Origin: Brienomyrus brachyistius
Lineage: Eukaryota > Chordata > Actinopteri > Osteoglossiformes > Mormyridae
Direction: 5' to 3'
DNA length: 64,000 bases
Assembly (NCBI RefSeq): GCF_023856365.1
Contig: NC_064552.1
Span: 6,024,097-6,088,096, forward strand
Shown: one piece after another, positions 27,377-36,353 of the stretch
Numbering within the stretch: the stretch's first letter is position 1
Layout of the letters: each line of letters begins with the position of its first letter
Program-made: the position numbers and the translations under genes
The notes under the pieces: model-generated
The model's input: only the letters and a program-made list of their open reading frames with translations
Databases searched by the model: none
What the model was told of the DNA's origin: nothing

Positions 27377-27422
27377 ACAACACACACACACACACACACA
27401 TCCACACACACACGCACACACC
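27334..27422. repeat. Poly-C(29) fused to (CA)n
   Basis: A 29-base C run at 27334-27362 passes directly into a CA-rich tract up to about 27422. Frames of poly-Pro/His-Thr (84, 67 and 80 residues) are translations of the repeat. The exact homopolymer length is unreliable in most sequencing methods. Confidence 0.9.
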
Positions 27423-28199
27423 CACTATCATTCCAGCGTGGTTGCACTAGGTTGAACAATTGGAATTGATCAATGCTCAAAGACATGGAGACAAGCCTGT
27501 GTTACCAGGAAGAGCATGTCAGCGTCGGAAAACGTTATGATTCTGTTACAGGTGTGCCAGTCCAGCCTTACATTTCAAAAACATAAAAAAATATCCCGAT
27601 TATAGTTTGAAGCCCAAAGAAAAACCCTTTGTTAAGATCAGTTATAAAATTACAATACCTGAGTAACTCAACCAACAAGTTCTAATAAGTATTTAGGACA
27701 TTATTTCCATATCCCTATTCTATCTCTAATATTATACTGCAATATAATGTGTCCTATTACCAGTAATTTTCACATCCCTGTGGGTTTTGAGAATAAATTT
27801 AAGGGAAATATCATTGGAATATGGCCGTAATTTCCAGTACGCTAACCCCCTATTTTTCCACCAGGGTCCAGTTACAAAACTGTGCATAGCGATCTTCTAC
27901 CAAATGCCCCTGTCACTGTCACGCTGTACTAGATAAAGGGTTATAGAATATGAATGGGGTGGACGAATGTCTGCACAAGCGAGGTTTGTGGCGCGAAAGA
28001 CTCCTTTCTGGCGGGGCTGAGGTCGCGCGCCTCACCGCATGCCCGCAAGTTAACTGCACGCGACACGGGACGAATTAATGCAAACGGTGCGGCCATTTCA
28101 TTCTCGACACCGTCTGTGGTTGCACTTCCCCGAGGTAGACCGCAAACAGAAGAATCTCAGTTTCATAGAAGGGGTTGGCTATTAGATTAGCGCTTATAT

Positions 28200-28200
<1 letters not shown>

Positions 28201-28280
<80 letters not shown>

Positions 28281-28530
28281 TCATATCTTTGTGTGGCCTC
28301 TCCATTCATTTCTGTGGGGCAAAACCCCTAATCCCCAAAAATGACCCAGCCCTAACAAAACAAAATACAAAACTTTTGGTATTTTTAGTGTTTTGATTGC
28401 ATTCACAGATTTTATAAAATTTTGGTTATCCTTGTGGAGACCTAAAAAAATGTTCACACATGGTAATAAGTTACGCGTTTTTAATCACATTGTGGGGAAA
28501 ATCTCGTCCCCACAATGCAATAATTACAGA
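28201..28530 (+). repeat. (CA)n with copy c of the hairpin repeat
   Basis: A (CA) tract at about 28203-28278 is followed at once by TCTCCATTCATTTCTGTGGG, then AAAACCCCTAATCC, TTTGATTGCATTCACAGATT and the terminal block TTGTGGGGAAAATCTCGTCC with CCACAATG, ending near 28520. It is the third copy of the family at 16430-17012. Confidence 0.8.
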
Positions 28531-29563
28531 AACACAAATATATGTAAGTGTATAGTGGACATTAAAAGAGACATTACATGTAGCTGTTCTATGAGAAACA
28601 ACCCAGGTTTGCGTTAGCGCTGTGCGCTCAAACTACATCTCTGTTCTCCGCAATAAAACGTGCGGATGAGCTTAAATATTTAGTCGGGCATGTGCTGCAG
28701 GGAGTTCCCACCTGGTGGCTTGCCCCTTTTAGCGAAAAACTGACTAGTTACAAATTCACGATGCGTTTCCAGAATCTGGACATGCGGAGGGGGGGCTCCA
28801 ATTCCCGCATCATTCGCCCGCTGGATATCCCCTTGCACCGGGAAGTTCGAGCGAAGTTCAAAAGCGACCAGCCTTCTGTCTCTGCGGACCGTCGTGCGTT
28901 GTCCCCCCCTGGTGTATTTCCACAGTCGAAACGGTGCGGGTAATCCACCTGCTCTCCTCATACGCCCCCCAAGCCCGACGTGCAGCCTGGGCTGACGTCC
29001 GCAGCGGGACAAAGGCAAGTGTGGACATTTGATACAAACCCTCACAATACTTAGTCTGACGCTTTCAACGTAAATATAAATAAAACGTACATTAAAAATA
29101 CGTCCCCTTCCACCCCCCCGAAATTGAGCCCATATAAATACACTAGAAAATAAACTTAAGGTCACATGCCAACGGTGATGGAGAAAGACGGACATTTCGC
29201 CCACAACTTGCGCCTAAATAAAGGTAAATAATCACTTTATTATCCTTCTGTTATTTTTGATATTTCGCCATCCCACTGTGAATTTTCCTCTTTTTTTGGG
29301 GGGGGGGGGGGAGTGAGGTCCCGGCGCTGTGGGCCCTGGGGGGCGGCGTGCTGCTTGCTGCGGACTGCGCCTCGTCCCCGGCCGCTTAATCTCCAGGAGA
29401 AAGGCTCATTCTCTATAAAAGACTGGATATGTGTAGGGGGGCGAGGCGGGCTCATGTGGGTCCGTGTCATTGGTTTGTACGACCCGAGACCCCGCCTTAT
29501 TTAAAAAAACGGAGAGAGAAAGAAAAAAAAGAAAAAAGAAAAGAGAAAACACACACATAAGCC
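28531..29563. other. Non-coding stretch up to the assembly gap
   Basis: GC-richer DNA at 28690-29010 with minus- and plus-strand frames (174, 83 and 66 residues) that overlap one another and contain no motif I recognise. A G run lies near 29298-29311. It ends in a purine-rich AG tract and a short (AC) tract directly before the N gap. Confidence 0.4.
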
Positions 29564-30063
29564 NNNNNNNNNNNNNNNNNNNNNNNNNNNNNNNNNNNNN
29601 NNNNNNNNNNNNNNNNNNNNNNNNNNNNNNNNNNNNNNNNNNNNNNNNNNNNNNNNNNNNNNNNNNNNNNNNNNNNNNNNNNNNNNNNNNNNNNNNNNNN
29701 NNNNNNNNNNNNNNNNNNNNNNNNNNNNNNNNNNNNNNNNNNNNNNNNNNNNNNNNNNNNNNNNNNNNNNNNNNNNNNNNNNNNNNNNNNNNNNNNNNNN
29801 NNNNNNNNNNNNNNNNNNNNNNNNNNNNNNNNNNNNNNNNNNNNNNNNNNNNNNNNNNNNNNNNNNNNNNNNNNNNNNNNNNNNNNNNNNNNNNNNNNNN
29901 NNNNNNNNNNNNNNNNNNNNNNNNNNNNNNNNNNNNNNNNNNNNNNNNNNNNNNNNNNNNNNNNNNNNNNNNNNNNNNNNNNNNNNNNNNNNNNNNNNNN
30001 NNNNNNNNNNNNNNNNNNNNNNNNNNNNNNNNNNNNNNNNNNNNNNNNNNNNNNNNNNNNNNN
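29564..30063. other. Assembly gap, exactly 500 N
   Basis: Exactly 500 undetermined bases. The round number suggests a placeholder, so the true size is unknown. The left flank is an AG-rich plus AC simple repeat, a common cause of gaps. It lies ~2.4 kb upstream of the B3GAT2 terminal exon and could hide a preceding exon. Open frames of 199-209 residues crossing it are artefacts of the Ns. Confidence 0.98.
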
Positions 30064-32423
30064 CGCCATCTCCTGGGGGGGCTGCGGAATTAGCAAGACA
30101 ATTTCACTTTGTATCAGACAGGGGGCGTCAGCTTGCCTAGTGCACCACTGTCAGTGGGTAACGCTGGAGCTAAATCGCTCATAGTGGGTGACTCTGCAAC
30201 GTCTTGGCATCCAGGCCTTATTCACACCATGCTTCCCAGGAGCAGCTTCTGCTTAGATAGATGGAGGAGGTGGGATCAAGACATCAGATTGGTTGGTCCC
30301 GCCTCCTCTAGTTGCTTGGAGCCTCCTCTACAATCTGATTGGTCATCGTTCTGAACCAATCATTTTTCATTCTGCTCTCAGAACATTTTTGTGCAAGTAA
30401 AACTCCCGTAAGCTACACAGATGGTTGATCTCCATCATTATCACACAGCAGACGTCTAAGCAACAGGTGATAACTGGGCATAGTGTTTGGGATCTTCTGC
30501 ATATCGACAGTTTACGGGAATTAAGCAGGAGCTGAATTTGCATGCGGCCCCATCGGGAATGAAGATAAGAATTGTGGAACTGATGAGTACTTGCTACCTA
30601 TTATTTAAAGAAAAATTAAATGATAAAAACTAATTACATAGCTGATTGAGCATTTTCGCCTCTGGAGATTGTTTCCTCCCGGGACTCTCTTTTTTGCACT
30701 CATTAAAAATGCAAATAGATTCTCCTTTCTGGATTGTTTTTTTCTGGCATTGAAGTAGAGGGTAACAGAAGATCAACACTGCGAATGGATCTTTAAAAGA
30801 TCACACCCCCCCCCCCCCCACACACACACACGTTTATGCAATCATGTCACAGGGAGCCTTTCGAATAGGAGCCGCTCAGTTAAGATATTAAACGTATTTA
30901 AAAGGAGACTTGAGCTCATTACGATTCCTGGGGGGCTTAGTAAGTAGAGACCCTCTGACTGTGGGGTTTCTGCTTCTGTATTTATGCGCTGTAACCAGGG
31001 AAACTTCAGCCGGCCGCTTCTGGCTCCTTTGCGGCGTTGGCCAGGGGACGGTGTGCAAAGACGGGCAGTTTTTTTCAACCGGCAGCTGCGCGGCACCTCC
31101 TGCAGACATTCTACGGCCTCCGCGGGTTGCTGGTTGCTGGCGGCGGGAGATTCACAGCCCCTCCAATCAATGCCATTCCCCTGGCACGCCGCCATGTCCC
31201 TCTCAGGGTGATAAAGGAGTTTTTGGGGGGCAATTTGAAAGGGCACAAACTTTAGCATCCCGCAGTCTCTCCAAGGGAACTGGGAGTACTGGGGGCGGGG
31301 AGGGGGGGGGGGGGGGGGGCTTCAGCTGGACAGACGACAGACATTAATAGCTTAAGTTATGGAATAATTCTGTGTTAACAAAGCACAGGAGGCAACAGAT
31401 TTCCTGTACCAAAGCGTCTTGGAGGTACTGGAGCCAGCCCGCTCTCTGCAGAACCTTCCCTTGGGTCTGCCGGCAGTCCCTTCGCGGTTCCGCAACTGCA
31501 ACCTGTCACACTGCTCCGTCACGCTGCACTCCATTCAACCTTCTGGCACTTTCCATTTCCACAACGTGGGCATCTTGAGAGAACCACAAAGGGTACGAGC
31601 TGGTGAGGAAGCAGGTAATCAGGACAGGGAGCTCGTGTGGACGGGGGGGGGGGGGGGGGGGGGTTTGGGGGGGTCCTAGGGGTCTCCCTGAGGGCGTGAA
31701 AGTAACACAGTTACAATAAAAAAGCATTCTAGGCTACAGTTATCCGGATCCACATACAGGGGGTCATCTGCTCCCCATGGCAACCAGCAAGATGCTTCCC
31801 TAATGCTCTTTTTACAGTTTTCCGCTATTCTGGCCGGTGTAGTTTGGGGTCACAGAGTCAGGTCCATTTAAGCGCCCAGCCACGGCATAGTTAGATGGTA
31901 ATCGCTCGACTGTGTCTGCCCAAGTCCTCCGTTACAAATTCAGCCTTGCCTGGATACGGTCCAGTCCCGGAAGCCGGCCACGGCGAGCCGACGGGCGGCC
32001 TCAGGAGGCGGACTGTAAAGTGCCATTTCAAATTAGGCTGACACCCTGGGGATGGGGGCCTAAGCCTCTCCATAGGCGTCCAGCGGGGCCGCTTTGTGCC
32101 TGATTGAAAGAGCGAAATAGGATTTTCTAGAAAGATATTATAAGACATGCTTTAAAAAAGTTTCAGCACTGATTTGTTTTTTTTTGTGCAGTTTTTAAAG
32201 ACCTCTGAAAGGACAGGAAATATTATATCGGAGTCAGTGGCACTGTTGACTGGAACATGCAGTAATTTTATTGAAAAGTGGACGTTTGCTCTTACAATTT
32301 TCTGAGGTTAAACAGAGCCACGCAGGACCGGCATTCATCGAGGTTGTAGCCGATGGACCACTTCGTCGCCGTGTAAAAATGTATTGGATACTGACCCCTC
32401 CCTTTCCTCTGCTCTGCCCTCAG
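30064..32423. other. Probable last intron of the plus-strand glucuronyltransferase gene
   Basis: No exon found between the gap and the 3' splice site at 32423. Content: MITE-like copy 2 at 30263-30408, a C run plus (CA)n near 30806-30830, an 18-base G run at 31302-31319 and a 21-base G run at 31643-31663. The 145-residue frame at 30910-31347 runs into the poly-G tract and has no recognised domain. Intron identity is inferred from the acceptor at its end. Confidence 0.55.
30263..30408. mobile_element. Short inverted-repeat element, copy 2 (left-truncated)
   Basis: Shares with the element at 12835-13060 the phrases GGTCCCGCCTCCTCTAGTTG, CTCTACAATCTGATTGGT, CTGAACCAATCATTTTTC and CTCAGAACATTTTTGTG, ending in AAGTAAAACTCCC. 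The left inverted repeat is missing. The copies differ at many sites, so the family is old. Confidence 0.6.
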
Positions 32424-32510
32424 GTGCTCGTGTGGCACACTCGCACCGAGAAGGTGAACCTGATGAACGAGCCCAAAAAGCAGACGGACTCCATCGTGAT
32501 TGAGGTCTGA
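32424..32510 (+). CDS. b3gat2: Beta-1,3-glucuronyltransferase 2 (GlcAT-S), last coding exon
   Basis: This 87-base exon follows a strong acceptor (pyrimidine tract TTTCCTCTGCTCTGCCCTCAG ends at 32423) and starts in phase 0. It encodes 28 residues and a TGA. It opens with VLVWHTRTEKVNL and ends in IEV. WHTRTEK is the conserved C-terminal block of the GT43 glucuronyltransferases B3GAT1-3; the VNL...NEPK wording fits B3GAT2 best, whereas as I recall B3GAT1 and B3GAT3 diverge after TEK. The family consists of Golgi type II membrane enzymes that transfer glucuronate from UDP-GlcA to terminal galactose, making the precursor of the HNK-1 epitope. The catalytic DDD motif lies in earlier exons, none of which I found in the upstream 32 kb; one may be in the N gap. 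The neighbouring smap1 supports the B3GAT2 identity. Assignment within the family rests on 28 residues and synteny. Confidence 0.9.
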   Translation: MLVWHTRTEKVNLMNEPKKQTDSIVIEV

Positions 32511-33180
32511 AGGGTCGGGTAGGCCAAGAGGGGCGGGGGCAAGGTGGCCCCGCCTTCAACTGGCCCAAAGTTCCCGGGACTGAGGACTCCGCCCCTTTGC
32601 GAAGGACCTGCCCTCTGCTGGCCCCAAAAAGACAGGCTGCTCCCGTTACCCTGACAATACCCAAGAGGAAGAAAACTTGGCCTTTCTGCTACGGCCCTTC
32701 AGTCTCGTCCACCAGGAGAAGCGATGCAGTGTGAGCAGTGACGGCCATCTTTGTCGAAAAGGACCATCTTTCGAAAATGGAAAAAAAATGGCAAATTGCA
32801 GCAGAACTGTGTACTATTTATGTATGCAGCGAGTAATTAAACAAAAGAGAAACATAGATCAGACTGTCATTTATGGCTGTTCGCTGTTTAATGCATGAGA
32901 AGATGTTCCATCGCTACTAAGCACCAGAAAAAATGTAAACACATCACAGAAATGAACATGGAGGACGAGCCGTGCTTCTCGCACCGCCACACTGATGTCC
33001 TGTGTACCGCGATGGCAGTTGCTCAGCAGCGACCACTGATAAATGTTCATCTCTAGTTTCATCCGTTTCTTGGGTTTTCCTCTCCACTCTCCCAGGTTGT
33101 CCATACCATCATTTCAGCCCAACACAGATTACATAACATCTCATATTCTTCTACTCTATGTACAATAAATACCACACGAT
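32511..33180 (+). other. b3gat2: b3gat2 3' untranslated region (probable)
   Basis: Sequence after the b3gat2 stop has no further splice-compatible frame. An ATTAAA at 32836-32841 and an AATAAA at 33164-33169 are candidate polyadenylation signals on the plus strand. The end shown assumes the latter is used. It may overlap the 3' end of smap1 on the other strand. Confidence 0.45.
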
Positions 33181-33279
33181 GAGCAGCGTGTTTCCGCTGA
33201 TGGGACAGTGTTTCGTGACAAAGGCCTGGGGATATGTGGGCGTGTCTTTGCTCCTGGTAACACGTAAAATGTACAGCAC

Positions 33280-33639
33280 ATTTTCTCACACAATATATTC
33301 TAAGGGATAGTTTGTATACAGGAAGTCACACACGCGGGACAGGAAGTCAAACATTAGCACATCGCTTCCATTTAAATACTATTATTCACTATTGGATTGG
33401 TGATGATACATTAGACGCCCGTATAATTGGTCCAGCAATAGGTTTAAAAAAGATTTCAGAAAAAAGTTTGTAGGTAAGATGTATGCAGCTGTCGGGGGGG
33501 GGCGGGGGGGGTGCAACTTAATTCTGGCCTCTTGATGGAGACGGACGCACTCCAGTCGGGCAGGACGGATTCAGCTTGGGGGGAGCAGAAGGAAAGGTAG
33601 GTTGAGACGGGACGGACACCCCCCCGCCGGCCGCCTCCA
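33280..33639 (-). other. smap1: smap1 3' untranslated region (proximal part)
   Basis: Sequence following the smap1 stop codon on the minus strand, with G/C-rich runs near 33496-33510. No strong AATAAA on the minus strand lies in this part. The first candidates are ATTAAA at 32887-32892 and AATAAA at 32267-32272 (minus). Using either would place the smap1 3' UTR antisense to the b3gat2 3' end. Confidence 0.4.
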
Positions 33640-33765
33640 TCACTTCCACAGCTGTGTACTGAGGGTCTGGCCTGGGGGGGGGGCGGTCCAGGCAGGTGGC
33701 TGTCCGAAGCTCACGGCCCCTCCCCCCACTCCATTCAGGCTCATGCCAGACATCTGCTGGTTCAC
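33640..33765 (-). CDS. smap1: smap1 terminal coding exon
   Basis: Acceptor TTTTCTGTCTCAG ends at 33766; the TGA occupies 33642-33640. It encodes 41 residues starting VNQQMSGMSLNG and ending GQTLSTQLWK, which matches the SMAP1 C-terminus (human NQQMAGMSI...SGQTLSTQLWK). The exon begins in phase 0, which fixes the frame required at the end of the preceding exon. A run of ten C codes for three prolines and keeps the frame only if it is exactly ten (or differs by multiples of three). Confidence 0.95.
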   Translation of the reverse strand: MNQQMSGMSLNGVGGGAVSFGQPPAWTAPPPGQTLSTQLWK

Positions 33766-33975
33766 CTGAGACAGAAAACAGACGGCAGGCGCTCAGGATG
33801 CGGGGGCCAGAGATACACTAATGCATCGGCATCATCATCGTCTCCCTGTCACACACACACACATAAACACAGGCAAACAGATACAGCGCTCAGGATCACT
33901 AATGCGTCATCACACACAGACACACACACGCAGCAGTCAGGATGCTGGGGCCAGAGTATTACCAAATACTTCCTC

Positions 33976-34047
<72 letters not shown>

Positions 34048-34869
34048 ACACAGACAGACAGAAACATTTGTCTATTTATCTCTCTTTCAACCTGTCAGTG
34101 CATTTAATGATTGCTAACCCCTACAAAATTGAAAAACAGATGAAACCTGACAACAAATCAAACGTTTCGCTATTTCCAGGTTCATACAAAATTGGAAATT
34201 TCCACACCGCACCTGAGCAGGCACTCACCCACAGCCACAGAGACCCACAAACACAGGCACACAGTCACCCACAGACACAGACACCCACAAACATAGGCAC
34301 ACAGTCACCCACAGACACCCACAAACACAGGCACAGACACCCACAAACACAGGCACACAGTCACCCACAGACACCCACAAACACAGGCACATAGCCCCCT
34401 ACAGACACACACAATCATTTACAGACACACTGCAGGGACACCCCTCTTCACTCCATGGTACATTCCAAAGCTGCTGGGACACCCCCCCCCACCCCAAACT
34501 CCGTGGTATATTCCTAAGCTGCTGCCCTCAGAGTCGCTAATGACTTTAGCGCCCGGCTGTCACACAAATGCAGAGAGAGCAAACACAGCCAGCCAATCGT
34601 TGACTCCACGTGGATCCCACATTAAGGCGTGTCACTCTGCATGCATGACTCAACACACGCAAAAAAAAACCAATTTAACGTAAAATATGAAAACAATCAC
34701 AGCAGGATCAATTCACCAGTATAACTGATGTGCTCTTGATTAGTTCAGATAGGAGGCATCTTTCCAGTTAGAGCCACTAGGACAAACATTATTGGTACAA
34801 CCATGTTGAATAAATATTAGTGCTGCTAGAGCCTCCCGTCGCCTCGGGCTGGGAAAATGGTGTTCTCAC
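33766..34869 (-). other. smap1: smap1 intron with CT microsatellite and CACAGACACCCACAAA minisatellite
   Basis: Contains a (CT)n tract at about 33975-34044 and an imperfect minisatellite at about 34225-34400 built on CACAGACACCCACAAACACA with length variants of 12-24 bp. The 98- and 108-residue frames over these are repeat translations. No further exon is seen. Confidence 0.8.
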
Positions 34870-35181
34870 CTGGCCCATGTTCCACTGTCCCTGCTGGCCG
34901 GGCTGCATGGCATACATGTTCTGGGCGGGCACCGCTCCAGTTGGCGCAGCGCCCCCCTGTGGTGGCATCATGCCCGGCGCCGTGCTCGTCACCCCCGCCT
35001 GGAACACTCCCCATGAAGCCATTGGGCATCGCCATGCTGACCATCATGCCTGTGTTCTGGCCCACCATAGCCCCCATCATCGAGCTGGCCGGCACTGCCC
35101 CACCCATGGTGGCGTAGCCCTGGAAGGTTGCAGCGGGCTGGGGGGGGAACTGCATCTGGGAGGCTCCCATATACATGGCAG
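34870..35181 (-). CDS. smap1: smap1 second-last coding exon (one-base frame break)
   Basis: Acceptor TTGACCCCCCAAG ends at 35182; donor CAG|GTGAGA after 34870. It enters in phase 1 and reads AAMYMGASQMQFPPQPAATF, then MMGAMVGQNTGMMVSMAMPN and GFMGSV. This matches human SMAP1 PAAFQGFPSMG...GLIGNVMGQSPSMMVGMPMPNGFMG. Downstream of about 35008 the family-like frame shifts by one: QAGVTSTAPGMMPPQGGAAP, then NMYAMQPGQQGQWNMGQ, which joins VNQQMSG of the last exon in phase. The exon is 312 bp; phase consistency needs 311. So one base (C or T in GTGTTCCAGG, 35001-35008) is extra. Either an assembly/sequencing error or a real disabling allele explains it. Confidence 0.93.
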
Positions 35182-36172
35182 CTTGGGGGGTCAAAACGCA
35201 CAGAAACACATTGTAATATCTATACATAGCTGCCCTCGCTGCCCCCCAGAACACAGACATCACGACTTTCATCAAAACTGAGTTATGAACAAAACTGAGT
35301 CTCCAATTTATCTTGGGACAAAATATCTTAGCTTAACTGGACTTGGTGTCGAAGAAAGAGTGATAATTACAGTACGACAAAATCCACACTAAAACCAAGG
35401 CAAAGCACAATTTTTCTGACTTTCAGTGTCAGCGTAATTACTGTGTTTTGCCTTTTTTGGGAAGCATAATAAAGCCAGGCATGCTGGGAAAAATGACAAT
35501 TGGGACTAAATAAGGGAGGTTAAAAAAAAAACAAATTAACAAGAATCTGGGACGGCTTGAACGGTACATCTATGAAAATGTCTATTAAAAGTGACGTTAA
35601 AGGTAAAGACTCCTAACAAGCCTAAATCCCATCAAACTGAACCAGGGCTCAAACGCAAGCCACTGAAATACTTGCTGTCCTCAACCAGGCAGAAATGAGT
35701 CCTTCCTAATGACAGCCCGCCGAAGATAAAACAGCCTTTTTGTCAAACGGCTGACATTCATTAATACTGAGACAAGTCCCATGTGATTAAAGCCGGCTGC
35801 AGGCACGGTGTGTATTCCAGCTGAAGCGTGGACAGACCACGCTCATACATCACGTGCCACACCCACAAGCCCCACCCACACACACACCACGTGCCACACC
35901 CACAAGCCCCGCCCACATATCACGTGCCACACCCACAAGCCCCGCCTACATATCACGTGCCACACCCACAAGCCCCACCCACACGGGCCACACCCACAAG
36001 CCCCGCCTACATATCACATGCCACACCCACAAGCCCCGCCTACATATCACATGCCACACCCACAAGCCCCACCTACATAGCATGTGCCACACCCACAGGT
36101 CACACCCACAAGCCCCACCCACATATTTGCCAGACCCACAAGCCCCCAGAAATCCGAGGAGCAGCTGGATAC
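35182..36172 (-). other. smap1: smap1 intron with 33-bp E-box/KLF-motif minisatellite
   Basis: From about 35848 to 36140 lies a tandem array (~8 units, about 33 bp, some shorter) with CACGTGCCACACCCACAAGC followed by CCCGCCTACATAT. Each unit offers a CACGTG (or CACATG) E-box and CCACACCC. Long frames of 184 and 218 residues in this area are translations of the array. Confidence 0.85.
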
Positions 36173-36353
36173 CTGGGGCCGGTTGCTGGGACATTCCACC
36201 ACCACCGCTGCTGTACAGGGACAGGATGGAGTCCTTGGAGAGTGGCTTCTTGCTGGTGTCCTCTGCCTTGCTGCCTCTCTCACCAAACAGGTCCAGGTCC
36301 CCCTGGGCTGGGCCTGAGCCTCCCGCTCCAGGTGCCGACGTCGCCCCCCGAAG
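36173..36353 (-). CDS. smap1: smap1 exon encoding the DLDLF / KDSILSLY segment
   Basis: Donor CCCCAG|GTATCC after 36173 (phase 1). The phase-0 acceptor is set at ...GCACGGCAG before 36353, the choice that keeps the preceding frame; other AGs a few bases upstream break it. It encodes 60 residues with GDLDLFGERGSKAEDTSKK and PLSKDSILSLYSS, followed by a Gly-rich stretch and MSQQPAPG. Human SMAP1 has TSGDLDLFTEQ...KKQLSKDSILSLYGTG...QQQSTPG at this place. The DLDLF segment belongs to the unstructured, adaptor/clathrin-interacting middle of the protein. The acceptor has a weak pyrimidine tract, so the exact 5' border is the least certain of the set. Confidence 0.9.

Larger units (their letters stand above)
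21851..28200. other. Non-coding stretch
   Basis: No exon recognised on either strand. It contains a perfect 14-bp inverted repeat at 22165-22201, C runs near 23693-23706, a 19-base C run at 24480-24498, moderately CpG-rich DNA at 24,850-25,330, a C run next to an A run near 26734-26762, and a 29-base C run at 27334-27362 followed by (CA)n. The 188-residue minus-strand frame at 26591-27157 crosses the poly-C/poly-A tract, lacks recognisable domains and is judged a chance frame. Confidence 0.45.

Noticed and set aside
31385..31500. A frame reading EATDFLYQSVLEVLEPARS, reminiscent of the QESDFLKQ...VEELEPKA part of B3GAT exon 3
   Set aside because: A stop lies just upstream, the preceding ~20 conserved residues are absent, and no NCTK followed by a donor occurs. 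Judged a chance resemblance.
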